NCBI GenBank assembly: GCA_028023455.1
Contig: JAQFVV010011398.1
Span: forward strand, 1 to 64,000
DNA: 64,000 bases
Direction of reading: 5' to 3'
DNA from: Epiperipatus broadwayi
Lineage: Eukaryota > Onychophora > Udeonychophora > Euonychophora > Peripatidae
Shown: in pieces, positions 49,011 through 60,662 of the stretch
Numbering within the stretch: position 1 is the first letter of the stretch
Layout of the letters: each line of letters opens with the position of its first letter
Notes under the pieces: model-generated
Told to the model about the DNA's origin: nothing
Databases searched by the model: none
The model's input: the letters and a program-made list of their open reading frames with translations, nothing else
Position numbers and translations under genes: made by a program

Positions 49011-49674
49011 GAGGTGTAATTATTTTTACTCTTGGTTAATGAAAGATGTATTAAAGAGGTGTAATTCTCTGAAGTTTTAGAAATATACTTTTGCCTACTA
49101 TTTGTATTCTGTTCAATCACAAACATTTTAATATAGTTATGGCTCACTTTTTTTAAAAGTAAACGTAATGTAGTAGTGTATTAAAGAGATTTCTTAATTG
49201 TTATAGTCTCTACGTAATTATATATTTGAATATTTCATAACAATAATGTAAAGTGAAGGTCGGATTTTAATTGCCTCATAGTCAAAATCATTTTTGCATA
49301 AACTAGGATACATATTCTTGGGCAAGACTGCTGTCAAAACAATCTGGATGGATTCAGTTATTTGAGAGGTAGGTTACCATGAAATTTAGATTCAATTAGA
49401 GTTAGCCAGACTCGATTAGTAATGTGAAGATATAAAATGACAAGGAAAATTGTATTAATAGTGTTTGATAATTTTTTAGAAAGTGTACAAATCTAAATTG
49501 TCCACAAATTTTATAGATTATTCAGTTAATGCATCTTTATTGCATTTTACAGATAACACTTTAATTACAGTTTATGGTAAAGAATTCACAAATTAAAATG
49601 TATTTTCTAACTTTAATAAATAGATATTTGCTAATGATTCATAGCTTATTTTCTAAAGTAGCAAAGTTATAATA

Positions 49675-51376
49675 CAACACAATATACATGTAATACAACA
49701 AGGGTATTATTGTTTTAAAGTCATTACATTTAATGATAGGTAATAACAAGCAAATTTTGATTACTTGATATGAATTAGTCAATTAATTTATAAATAATTC
49801 ATAAATAATTTTCATTTTTATTTATTTTATTTTTATATATTTCTTTTTGTATTTACATTTGATTTCAAATAATTAGATCCACTTGTTTGCCCTAATTAAA
49901 TAAAATATCATAATTATCAATTAACAGTAATGATTAAATATGTGTTTAAATACATATTTCATTTACATACTATGATAATGTTATTTTGCTCAGTTCATTT
50001 TGCTTTTACAATCAGGCAGAGATAAGATTAATGAATGTGCACAATTTCATATTAAAACTCTCCATGATTAACAGTGTTAATCAGCTGTTGCTACTTATAG
50101 CATTTGTGTTTCATTTAAATGTCATGATGTCAAATACTACACTTTCGGTTAAATACTTACTTGGAGAAAATATTGAAAAAATGAAATATAATCTTAATGT
50201 ATCCTTGCTAAGACAATATTATATCTAAAGAAGACAAAAACAGAAATACGATATTGTATATTTAAGTGAGAATGTTTCTAAATGCATTCTTTTGAATGCT
50301 ATATGTCTCTAGTTACTTATGGAAAATGCTTCATTATTTATACACTTTCTTATCTTTACATTACTGGAAACTATTTACTCTTTTTAAGATTCACATGAAC
50401 AAATAAATACCTGTCCATGATCTAAAAATGCTGTTTATTCTATCCGCATTTACTCTAGTTTTAATCATTATCATCATTTGAAAATATTGTTAATTCACTA
50501 TTTATGTAAAATACTTCATTATTTTCAGAACAGCATTTCAAAGAAATGCCCTTTCAACTACTTAATATATCATACTAGATATTGAATTTATTTTTTGAAA
50601 ACTTCTAATTAATAAATTATCACCTATTTCCATTGAATTAACATGATACATACAAATCTGAACATCAGATTTAATGGGTAACCAGCAGATTTCTAAGCTT
50701 TATAAAGTTCTTTAGTCCTAAGGAAATTTTATAATTTTTATAAATATAATAGTATTTCTGGATATTTATTTCAAATAAATTACTTGTACATATATCCACA
50801 AACATGTTCATTTATTCTGCAACAACTTATAACTGTGATTATATCATAAAATGATAACAATTAATAATTGATTGGATTTAATTTGGAACATTAAGTGATT
50901 TTTAAGAGCTAAACTAGTATTCATGTTAAATAATTCAAATGAGATAATTTCCAGAAGATTTTAGCTCATAATTCACTGTCTCATCTAAAAATTAAAGTTA
51001 AGATGCTTACAATAAAATGTTTTATTAAATAAATTTATTTTATTATATTTAACTGGGTTTACTATTTATTGTATTACCTCTTTGACTCACTGCATGAAAT
51101 ATCCATTTTAATATGTATATCTTTTAATGTCTATTTGATAGTCTTATGAAAATTATTTAGGTTTGGGAATTTTATTTGACTTTACCATTAAATTTCTTTT
51201 ATCATTTATTACATTTGCTCTAAACATTGTTCTGGATTAATTATTTTTTCTTTTATTTAGCACCAATTTTATGTACAGACTAGCTCTTGCTTATCTTTAT
51301 TTTATATAAAACTACTAAATAAAAGTCAATAAATTAAATAGTGTTTCAGCAACCAATAGTATATATATATATATAA
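49675..51376. other. AT-rich intergenic DNA
   Basis: No gene recognised. The open frame at 49986-50228 has no domain signature and looks like chance. Confidence 0.5.
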
Positions 51377-52286
51377 TAAACAACACACAATTACTTCTCT
51401 ATAAAGCTGCTTTAATATTTCCACCAGCAGACTGGTTTTCATTAGAAGGCACAGCAAAATGGCTATTTCCAGAATTTAAATACTAAAATATTACAAACAG
51501 TTACGTATCAGATAACAAAACTAATTCCTATAGGCTAAAAATCTTTATAAAACTTTGCATATAAAATAAAAATATTTACAAAACTTTGTATAAAAAATAC
51601 AAAAAAACTCTTTCACTTAAACTTTTTAAAAAAACTAAAACCATACATATTATTATATATTAAAATATATCAAAAAAAAAAATAAAAATATACTATTATA
51701 TATGTACACATCAAAAAACTATATATATTCTACTATATGTATTTTACTATATACATGTTTATCTTATACATATATATCTTTTACATACATTCCCCTTCAT
51801 GCTAGTCCACCTATAAACTAATTACCTAGGAACCAAAAAACAAATCCCTAGGAAACTAGATAATTCAAGGATGTGATAGTATATATTCATATTCATACTA
51901 TGAGGATATAATGTCTTAAATTTAAAAATAAAACTCTCCTATATTCTTTCTCTCATGGAAGAAAAATTATCTTCCAATATAACCACTCTTAAATCATCAA
52001 TCAAGCCATGAGGTTTTAGTTTTTTTGTTTTAAGTTTTTTGTGAGTTTTTTTTTATTTTTTTATACAAAGTTTTGTAAAGATTTTTAGCTTATAGGAATT
52101 AGTTTTGTTATATGATATGTAACTGTTTGTAATATTTTAGTGTTTATATTCTGGAAATAGCCATTTTGCTGTTCTTTTTGATGAAAACCAGTCTGCTGGT
52201 TAAAATATTAATGCAGCTTTATAGAGAAGTAATTGTTTGTTTTTTATTATGTTTTATTTTTCCTTTAGTTAGTTCATATATATATA
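51377..52286 (-). mobile_element. Penelope-like element remnant C1 with inverted termini
   Basis: Termini 51377-51590 and 52060-52262 are inverted copies of each other (TTCTCTATAAAGCTGC...CTATAGG... and its complement). Between them the minus strand encodes the last part of a Penelope-like GIY-YIG protein: KPHGLIDDLRVVILED, NFSSMRERI, FIFKFKTLYPHSMNMNI (about 51850-52010), close to the remnant in C2. Inverted terminal copies are a known habit of Penelope-like elements. Strongly degenerate. Confidence 0.65.
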
Positions 52287-52889
52287 TATATATATAAACA
52301 AAAAAAGACTTATAAATCCAAGAAATAATATTATATTTCAACCAGAGGACTGGTTTTCATCAGAAAGAAAAAAAAATACACAGTAAAATGGCGATAATCA
52401 AAAATTACAGATTTGATAAAAGATTATAAAAGATTATAAATTTAACAAACCCTCCCTGATTGGTCACAAAATCTAACACAGAATATCTACCCAATCAATG
52501 ACAAAATTCAAACAAAACAAAAAAAAAAAAAAAAATTCAAGCAAAGAAAAAAACTACATTTCCTCCTAATCAAGCTTAAATTCTATTTAACTTGAAATAA
52601 ATAAATAAATAAAAAATCCAAAATTAAAATATACATATGTGCATACATACAAAAATTAGACTATGCTCACATACAAAAAATAGCTGTGCTCACATTAATA
52701 TTCAATAAAAACTAAAATACTTATACATTTTAATCAAAAATTATAGTTAGTGCAAAGTACAATAATTTATAACAATTATTTATCTATATACCAATTAAAC
52801 ACAGATAATAAACATCTATATAACCAATTTTTACATAAAAAATCTCATATAAGAAAATTTTCACATTAAAAACTCACATATAAAAATCA

Positions 52890-53535
52890 TTTAGGAGACC
52901 AGGTAACCCAGAGATGTAATAGTTCCAATGTTTAAATTCAATCCATGTGGTTCTAAGGTCTTGAATTTAAAAATAAAAAACTCTTCTTTTGTTTCCTCTC
53001 CCTTGTAGAAGAAAAACCTTCCTGAAGAATTACTTCTCTTAAATCATCAATTGAATGATTCGGTAAATTAAAGTGTTTTGAATCCAGTCTATCTTCATTC
53101 TTATGCAAAATGTCAAATCTATGATTAGTCATTCTGACATGTAAACTATTTGCTGACTCACCTATATACTGGCTTAAACATCAATTACACTATCAAATAT
53201 ATCAAATTAACACTTTTACATGTAACATAATTAGGAATATACCATTTAAAATTACAATTCTTTGTACTAAAGACCACTTTTGTCACAACAATATGTTTAC
53301 ATGTAAAACATCTTCTATCCTCATGTGGAGCCTTTTTCCTGTACAGAACTAACTACTAATAAAATTTGTTTTGACAAGTATATTTCTAAGTGATCTATGT
53401 TTTCGATATACAACCTTAGGTAGATCAGAAAAAATAGATTTTAAATAATCTGTGGAGTGTAATATGTTAAAATGTTTTGCCAATATCCGGTTAATATTAG
53501 GTAAATCTCTATTAAAAGTAAGAACCAATGGTGGA
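52890..53535 (-). pseudogene. Penelope-like polyprotein C-terminal region (C2)
   Basis: Read on the minus strand in shifting frames: PPLVLTFNRDLPNINRIL, LPKVVYRKHRSLRNILVKT (family pattern P-v-yR...NLR-LV), RRCFTCKHIV with the C-x2-C knuckle, YVTCKSVNLIYLIV (TC-S-NVIYLI), then the nuclease QYIGESANSLHVRMTNHR with YIG, Arg and His, KHFNLPNHSIDDLR and finally FFIFKFKTLEPHGLNLNIG, the usual family ending. At least three frame breaks and one stop before QYIGES. The reverse transcriptase itself is missing. Identification is firm; it is non-functional. Confidence 0.75.
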
Positions 53536-53556
53536 ACATCTAATTGTTTTTTGCTG

Positions 53557-53600
53557 TGCTTTCTGATGAAAACCAGTCTGCTGGTTGAAATATTAATGCA
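53557..53600 (+). ncRNA. Hammerhead-like fold at PLE terminus (family C)
   Basis: Stem I TGCTTT against AATGCA (five of six pairs), core CTGATGA (53563-53569), one extra A, stem II AACCAG-TCTG-CTGGTT (six perfect pairs), GAA, ATAT as minimal stem III, T at the cleavage site. Degenerate relatives: 52173-52215 (+), about 51405-51450 (-) and 52337-52368 (-). The extra A and U17 lower the chance of activity. Confidence 0.45.
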
Positions 53601-53690
53601 GCTTTATAGAGAAGTAATTGTGTGTTTTTTATTATGTTTTATTTTTCCTTTAGTTAGTTCTATATATATATATTATAACAGAACCACGGG

Positions 53691-54149
53691 GAAAGCCATA
53701 GGATGATGTAAATAAGACTAAGTAGTTGCATGATTTGAACAATGTGTCAAACAACCTACAACAAGTTACATCCTAAATCCATGATTCTATGTTACATTTG
53801 TGTGCACCAGATATTACTGAATCAGAAATGGCATATAACAAAGGGAGTGCATCTCACTACTGTTAGACCTAAGCCCCAGAGTAGGATGCTAAAGATGTCA
53901 TGATGAAATGCTTAGTTCCAAATCACATCTACCTTTAGTATGCTAGCTCATAATTTATTTAAGACATTTCAGTGTAATTTAGACTAGAGCATATTCATTA
54001 CATTTCCCTTTTAGGCCCCATTACACCACAGAATTCAAACTCAGGGAGTACTTGCAATCAGCTATCTTCAAGGATGGTCTTACTCAGTTATTGACTAAAT
54101 ATGCCTATGTATAAGCATAGATCAGTATATTTTTCAATATAAAAAATAT
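53691..54149. other. Unassigned spacer
   Basis: Less AT-rich than average (for example AACCACGGGGAAAGCC near 53683) but without frame, repeat or RNA signal that I can name. Confidence 0.4.
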
Positions 54150-54408
54150 TGATGATGACCAATCGTTTAGGAGAGCAATGCATAATGATGATGGTGATGA
54201 TCAAACATTTAGTGGTGCAAATGCTTAATGATGGTGATGATCAAACATTTAGTGGTGCAAATGCATAATGATGGTGATGATCAAACATTTAGTGGTGCAA
54301 ATGCATAATGATGGTGATGATCAAACATTTAGTGGTGCAAATGCATAATGATGGTGATGATCAAACATTTAATGGTACAAATGCATAATGATGGTGCTGA
54401 TCAAACAG
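54150..54408. repeat. 40-bp minisatellite
   Basis: Unit boundaries marked by TCAAACATTT at 54201, 54241, 54281, 54321 and 54361, exactly 40 bp apart, with a degenerate unit on each side. Middle units are almost identical (AATGATGGTGATGATCAAAC then ATTTAGTGGTGCAAATGCAT), so the array is recent. Confidence 0.9.
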
Positions 54409-54438
54409 AGATCAGATTGATTTTAACAACTCTGTACC

Positions 54439-54558
54439 ATTTATTAATAAACTATAATGTGTAATAGCATATATTTACAGATAGAATATTCAGTTAACAT
54501 TTATTACTAAACTATAATGTATCATAGCATATATTTACAGATAAAATATTAAGTTAAC
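54439..54558. repeat. 60-bp tandem duplication
   Basis: Two copies starting ATTTATTAATAAACTATAAT and ATTTATTACTAAACTATAAT, 60 bp apart, with a handful of differences, directly after the minisatellite. Confidence 0.85.
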
Positions 54559-56279
54559 AAGGATGGTCTTCTATCATTTTGAGAGCTTAAAACAATAAAT
54601 CTCCCATGTCCAGATTTCATGATAGAAGTCCATCCTCCATCAATCTTTATTTATACTAGAAAAAACAAAATGATTCAAAATAAAGCATATACAAAATGAG
54701 ATTGTATGACAAAAGGAAAAAGTAAATTGAGAATTTGGTAATTCTAAGTTTACGCCATTAATATAATTATTACAATGATATTTATATGTTGGAGTAAATA
54801 TATTTATAATTGTTTTTGAAAAGAATGACCCACTCCCATAAATATATGCATTTAAGTCATATTAAAGTTAGTGAAAAATAAGAAAAAGACCATTCACTCA
54901 AGTTGATTAATTGTGCACCCAGAAACAAAACAATTACAAGTAGATATTGTTAAAACTTACTAGTAAGCAACATAACTTTGTTTGTTCTAGAGTGCAGTTA
55001 ATGTTGATTATATTAAAACCTTACTTGAGATCACTTTGATGAAGCAGTGTTGAATTTCCAGAGGGATCTACAAATTTATCTTTATTAATAATTATACATA
55101 TTTATTGATTCTGATCCCCTTCCCTCTTTATTTATCAACATATCTATATATTTCACATAACTGCTCCCACTTTTAAAATGCAGGTGACTGAATTTGAAGG
55201 TGAAGTTGAATACAAAAGAAAAAAATCACAATACATGAAATTGCAAATATTGAAATAACAAAAATAAATAAAAATCACATGAATCAAAAAAAAAATTATA
55301 TATATCCTGAGGAAAGCAAGCCAATCTTCATACATAATGTTCTTGTTCACTAAGTGTTGATATTTATATACACCATACTACTTGGTTAAGAACAAGCACA
55401 TACTTATTATTTCCTCTGAATACATAGCATAAATCCATTGAAGATTGATATTCACCAGCCCTTTGTAAAATAGTCATTTCCACAGACATGTTCATAATGA
55501 TATTGGGATGCCATGGTATTGGTTTACCCCAAACACATTGCAATGATTACTATTGACTAATATTTATACCATGGCTTCAATATATATAGGAAAATGGCTT
55601 AAAGAACCAATTTCTAGTAGCTTCTTTTTCTTTATCTTCGTATCAACCGATTTAAGCTTTCTAGAACAAATTAAACCATTAGTTCATTCCTACTATTTAT
55701 ATATTCAAGTTTGTCATTTTAGCAGTTAAGATTAAATTTCTACTTTCCTTCTATCTTAAAAGGTTTTGTATTATTTTTTGCATATAAACATTTAAGTTTT
55801 AAAATGCAGAACAGTTTTTTTCTTTTTTTTAAAAAAAAAAGTCTTCTTTATGTTACGATGGTTTTTTTTCTTAGCCAGACAGGTGAAAATCACAAGACTG
55901 TTTACTGGTGCTAGCTTTAGCCTATTGTTATAAACTAATAAAAAAAATTATAAAAACATTATTACCTATTTTTATTTAGTCTTCATTATTCAAACTCCAT
56001 CATGTAGCAACTATTTTGACCTTTGATCATGTCTGTATTATTAGTCATTTAGTTATCATTTTTGTTAGTGATATTAAGTGAAGAAAAAATTAATTTCTAC
56101 AAATAGACAAAAATATTAGTTTATTTGTATTTATATACATATGTTTCATGTGTATAAACAGGTATGTAGGATAAATTATTTGCCTATCAATTAGCCTGAA
56201 TTGAAACATTGAGAAAAATTAGGATAGTTGTGATGGTTGGATGTAAGTCATCCCTTACAATATATATCTATATATGTGT
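54559..56279. other. AT-rich intergenic DNA
   Basis: No gene recognised; A and T homopolymer runs near 55285 and 55810-55860. Confidence 0.5.
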
Positions 56280-56639
56280 GTAATTATATAATTGACTATT
56301 TCTAAATACAGTAATTAAATAATTAAAAATTTTATCCACTTAGGAGCACTTTTGATTGTCCAAGTAAAGAAAAAAAAGTTTAATTATAAAACGGATTATG
56401 ATTGGAACATACAAATATCTAAATTTAAAAAAATTACATCTGAGAATAATTTAATCTGTATAAAAGAAGATAAAGGTCTTACAATGTGTTTATTACTAAA
56501 ATCTGATTATGAAGAATCTTAACTTTATGAAAGTTGATAAAGTCAATATAGAAAATTTACGTATTCAATTTATTAATAACATTTTTAAAAAAGCCAAAAA
56601 TAATGTGATTGATAATAGTAATTATAAAATTTAACCATC

Positions 56640-57620
56640 TGCTGCAATATGTCCTAAGATTTTTTCAAATATAAAACTGCATAAAGAAAATGAACCATTA
56701 CATTTAATGGTTGATTTTGGGCAGGAGTTTTATTATGAACCATGTTGTTTAATTGAGAAAATGCTATAAGAAATTCTTGGTTTGGTAAATATACACTATG
56801 TTTCTTCTTCATTTGATTTTGTTAATAAAATTTGTAATGTTAAGATTGATGTTAATGATGTAATATGTACTCTAGATGTTGGTGAAATGTATGGATCAAT
56901 TGATCGATTGGCATCTATTGAAATTATTTCCAACACATTAAGTTTAAAAAACGTTAATGTGAAAATAATAAAATTTATAACTGAAACATTACATTTTATC
57001 GATAAAAGTATTTATGTAGTTTTTAAGAAGGATTTTTATAAAATGTGCAATGGCTGGCCATTGGGTTTACCTACTGTTGCTCAAATATATAATTTTATAA
57101 TTTCTGCATATGAAGAAACTATTTTGAAAAATGAATATTATCAAAAAAATATTACTGTATATTATTGATATGTTCATGATGTTTTTGTATGTAGCAAACC
57201 AAATACAATTAACAAGTTGTTTAAAGAATTAAATGGCTTAAAATGCCTAAAATGGATAGAAACATGAAAATTTAATGTGCGTTCAGTTTCTTGATCTTAA
57301 AATAACTAGATATCAATTTATCACACAAAATGGCAGGTTTGAAGTCTTATATAGAAATAATAGTCTTTGCAAATATGGATGAAGGCAAAAATATTGAAAT
57401 ATATTCCAATGAATTGTTAAATATGGGCTACAATTATAATTGTATATATAATGTTAATAGAGATTTTAATATAAAATATAAGAATAAAAATTTAAATAAT
57501 AATATTGATTCTCCTGCTAATAAAAAAAATATGGATATCAGTACCATATATTTTAAATGATCAAGTAAATTTTATAAGGAATATTTATAAAGGTATATGT
57601 GATATTGCATTTTACACATC
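56640..57620 (+). pseudogene. Penelope-like reverse transcriptase, broken
   Basis: CPKIFSNIKLHKENEPLHLMV matches the family's PKFYGLPKIHK...LRPIV region. Then SSSFDFVNKI, ICTLDVGEMYGSID (family: SLDVVSLYTNIP, catalytic Asp present), NGWPLGLPTVAQIYN (M-G-PL-P-LA-IY), and YYRYVHDVFV-like YY-stop-YVHDVFV in place of YVDD (second Asp position HD). A stop replaces the residue before YVHD near 57167. Later frames hold RNNSLCKYG-like and NIYKGICDIAFYTSSTLNKL pieces. At least four stops or frameshifts. The family role would be RNA-templated DNA synthesis at nicked or telomeric ends. Non-functional. Confidence 0.7.
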
Positions 57621-57674
57621 TTCTACATTAAACAAATTAATAAATAACTCCAAAGATAAAACCTAATAAATAAA

Positions 57675-58028
57675 AATTGTGTTATTTATAAATGGATATG
57701 TAGGTGTAGCAGTTGATATGTAGGGGAATCGAGATGTACGTTGGAAAAAAGAACTAAAGAGCACTTGCTATTATTAAAACAGGTTCAGAAATCGAAACAA
57801 CATTGTATAGTAGATAATATTTCAGCATCTGTTTTTTACGACCATAAGTCATGTATTTATGGTTTTGACTTCAATTTTAATAATTTAAAAATATTGCAAA
57901 TTGAAAGAAATAACAATAAAAGAAAAATAAAGGAAGTGATGCTAATATACAAATATAAACATGACTTAAATAACAGGCAAGCTTTAAGTTCATGGAATTG
58001 TGGGAAGGTTAGTCTTTCAAAGTTTTAG
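57675..58028 (+). pseudogene. Penelope-like GIY-YIG endonuclease, one internal stop
   Basis: Continuous reading from NCVIYKWICRCSS, stop (TGA), then YVGESRCTLEKRTKEHLLLL with YVG, Arg and the KEH helix, SASVFYDHKSCIYGFDFNF, LKILQIERNNNKRKIKEVML with the conserved ERN-R--KE and ending RQALSSWN. All nuclease motifs are in order (VIY, YVG, R, H, E), with a single stop before YVGES. In the family the nuclease prepares the target site. Its better preservation than the RT part is notable. Confidence 0.72.
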
Positions 58029-58067
58029 TTGATAAAGATTACTAGGATAATCGAAAGCGCTCCTAAG
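58024..58067 (+). ncRNA. Hammerhead-like fold at PLE 3' end
   Basis: Stem I TTTAG against CTAAG (five pairs, one could be wobble), core TTGATAA (two changes from CTGATGA), one extra A, stem II GATTA-CTAGGA-TAATC (five perfect pairs), GAA, palindrome AGCGCT as minimal stem III, C at 58062 as cleavage site. The architecture is complete but the two core changes, including the essential G8, should abolish cleavage. Confidence 0.5.
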
Positions 58068-58126
58068 TGGATAAAAATTTTAATTATTTAATTACTGTAT
58101 TTGCAAATATTCAATTATATAATTAC

Positions 58127-59439
58127 GTATATTGCTTTGACAAAAATACATACATCGAATAATAATATTATTACATATATGTATATTGTAACCTGGAGCA
58201 ATGAGCCATTTCCTTTTGAATTTATATGTGTCACACTGGAAACCCAAAATATACTGTTATAGCTTTCCAATGATGACACAATATTCATATAATCATCAAA
58301 CTTAGGTCGAATAATATTTAGTACTAAATGCAATGGTGATTATCATCTTTATCAATAATAATTATCATTGAAATAAAATCCTTGTTTTTTCACCTTTGAG
58401 TGGTAATTATCATTATAATTTTATAATAATGTAAATTAATTTATATCTAAGATTCGAATCATATCATTGTATAAAATAAGACATTTATACTTCTGAGAGG
58501 ATTTTGTTACTATAACAAAATAAAATGAGGGCAATGAGAGAGATTTTGCTATGCTCCATGAATTGGGGCAGTAAATCAGGAAATATAAGAAAAATAAACA
58601 AGATAAAGACAGGAACTCTATATCCCTTAGCTCTGAACCCAAATCTGTATTGGTATAAAAATGAGAACATGGGAATTCATTGTATTAATGTCCTAAGTTC
58701 TTAAGTAAGCTAAATCTGTAATAGTACAAAGTGAGAAAAGATCAATTGATCTAGTTATTCTAATAGAATACCAACATGCATGAGTACTAAAATCAGTAAT
58801 GGAAGAAATTCTATGTGGTACCAATTAAATAAAGTTAAAATCTATAATAGTATTAATAGTACAATACCAAATCTGTAATAGTGTAAATAGGTTAGCTAAA
58901 ATTAATTGTGCTGTATAAGTTAAGTAAATCAAATCTGTAATGGAAAAAATAAACAAAGAGTAAATAAGCTATATTAATAAAATAATCCAAAATATATATT
59001 GGAATAAATAATATTTATATACTAGATAAATATCCCAATTGAATGCCAATATTGTTTACACAATATAAAATAATGTATTTGAAAATTGTGACAGATACAT
59101 TAATTGTTTATAAAAGTATTTATTCGTAAGCAATCCTTTTATTTTTATGGGCTAATTTTATATCATGTTAAATGCAAATGAAATTGTTTAGCTGAATGAT
59201 TATGTAAAATTTATTAACTAGCTCTTATATCAGTGGATGGTCATAATGAAATTAGACTCACTTTAATAATGATTGAATTCTAGTTCAGTAATAAAATTTA
59301 TTTTATTTGCTAATTAGATTTTATATGTTCACATTTGCCATGAGATTCCAAATTATGATTACTATATCATTTATCTATTCATTTGAGTAAGACTTTTATC
59401 TGTAGATTTGGATTAAATTAATAGGAAAATAACTGATAC
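58127..59439. other. AT-rich DNA with degenerate repeats
   Basis: No gene. From about 58636 to 58990 the phrase AAATCTGTAATAGT and close variants recur at irregular 50-100-bp spacing (58642, 58708, 58840, 58869, 58930), a decayed tandem repeat. Confidence 0.5.
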
Positions 59440-60505
59440 TTTTTTAAAAACTGCAACCAAGAAAGCTGGTAGAAAACAGTAACAATTGACCAATAAAATT
59501 TCTACTGACACTAGAGAATTTATGAAGAAAAGAATATAAAGATGATGCATTAAGAATTGAATGTTTTGAATTATGTTAAAAAGTGTTAAAACATGTTGAT
59601 AATGATATAAGAAAATGTAATTGTGAACTAGCAAGGAAAGTTTCAATAGTATAAAACATTTTGGAATTGGTAGAAAACTTCTATCTGCAATAAGAAAAAA
59701 AGTTGGAACTATTTATAAAAAGAAATGGGTAGAAGGGTTTTATGAAGAATTATATAGTAATAAAGAACAAATACCTCCTACATCTATTATCTCTTCTGAA
59801 TTTCCCATGCTTTTAAATAATGAAGTGAGATATGCAATCAAATTTATGAAGAAAGGAAAAGTTGCAGGTAGTGATGGAATTATAATACATTAAAAAGAGC
59901 AGATGAAGTAGTAATGTTTTTACAAAATTGTATATCAAATGTTTAAGACTGGAAAAATATAATATTAATATTTAAAAACCAGTGATAAAAAAGATATTAG
60001 AAATTATAGACCTCAAATTATGTTTTTAAAAAAAAAATTGCCAAGGTAATTACAACCCATCTACAGAGATCATTAGATTTCAAACCACCAAAAGAACAAG
60101 GTGGATTGAAAAGTGGTTTTATTACAGTAGATCATATCCACGTATTGAGTGTGAGAATTTGTAAAAAGAACCAGTAAATATGAATAGCAATTATGCTTTG
60201 GATTTATAGATTATAAAAAAGCATTTGATTATATAAGCATGTTTTCAGTGATTAAAGCATTGGATTGTCAATGTACATACCCAGGATATTGTCATATTCT
60301 AACAAATATTTATAAAAATGCAACAATTATATTACATAATGATACTAGGAAGATTAACATTAAGAAAATTGTAAGACAGGCTGACTCCATATTTCCAAAA
60401 CTTTTTACAGCAGTGCTGCAAGAAGTATTTGTATATTAAAATGGGAAGCTAGAGAAGCAAAAGTAAAAGATTGTTTAAGTCATTTACATTTTGCAGTTGA
60501 GAAGT
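59440..60505 (+). pseudogene. RTE-type LINE reverse transcriptase, decayed
   Basis: Shifting frames give KISTDTREFMKKR (RLS-ETR-LMKKR), FGIGRKLLSAIRKKVGTIYKK, RYAIKFMKKGKVAGSDGI (the A-G-DGI motif of RT domain 0/1), RNYRPQIMFLKK, then KEQGGLKSGFITVDHI (E-AGFR...T-DHI), FGFIDYKKAFDYI (catalytic D in FVDYKKAFD), IYKNATIILH, INIKKIVRQADSIFPKLFTAVLQEVF (GVRQGD-ISPKLF, here VRQAD), LKWEAREAKVKDCLSHLHFAV at the place of the FADD box. The GVRQGD-ISPKLFTA-LE-VF block is diagnostic of RTE-type elements. Stops and frameshifts throughout. It ends where the dispersed repeat (60500-60605) begins. Confidence 0.75.
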
Positions 60506-60605
60506 TTTTTCTGAATGATATTTTTTGTTTATAAAAACTACATTGTTTGATAATTAACTAAGCATTTTAATACATAAGGTTAGGTGAAAGATGAAAAATG
60601 TAGAG
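60500..60605 (+). repeat. Dispersed repeat, partner of 42060-42185
   Basis: Shares the words CTGAATGATATTTTTTGT, TTTGATAATTAACTAA and ATAAGGTTAGGTGAAA (AAGGTGAAGTGAAA in the partner). Confidence 0.5.
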
Positions 60606-60662
60606 CTAAGTGGCTTTGGTGTCCACTGTCCATTTTCATGCTTTCTTCCATGACTTTTGGTC

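Larger units (their letters stand above)
42767..49674 (+). repeat. Zinc-finger paralogous block 2
   Basis: Collinear with 11106-15015, including upstream splice-site candidates and downstream non-coding DNA, but enlarged by the solo LTR and by extra fingers. Confidence 0.85.
52287..53690 (-). mobile_element. Penelope-like element remnant C2
   Basis: Both ends carry the hammerhead-like box in opposite orientation (52337-52368 on the minus strand; 53557-53600 on the plus strand). The interior encodes, on the minus strand, the linker and nuclease end of the polyprotein. C2 lies directly beside C1 and shares terminal sequence (GCAGCTTTATAGAGAAG, TTTATTTTTCC, TTAGTTAGTTC), so they may derive from a tandem or nested insertion. 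Confidence 0.65.
56280..58126 (+). mobile_element. Penelope-like element with inverted terminal copies
   Basis: The left end 56280-56358 and right end 58049-58126 are inverted copies of each other, about 78 bp with few differences (CCACTTAGGAGCAC at the left, GCGCTCCTAAGTGG at the right; ATTTAATTACTGTATTT and complement further out). Between them lie the reverse transcriptase and GIY-YIG nuclease in the order of Penelope-like elements, on the + strand. The right end contains the hammerhead-like fold; the left copy lacks its 5' half. The element is 5'-truncated in coding terms, because the N-terminus is not seen. Confidence 0.75.

Noticed and set aside
54150-54408. 40-bp direct repeats as a CRISPR array
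   Set aside because: Units are head to tail with no spacers; it is a minisatellite.
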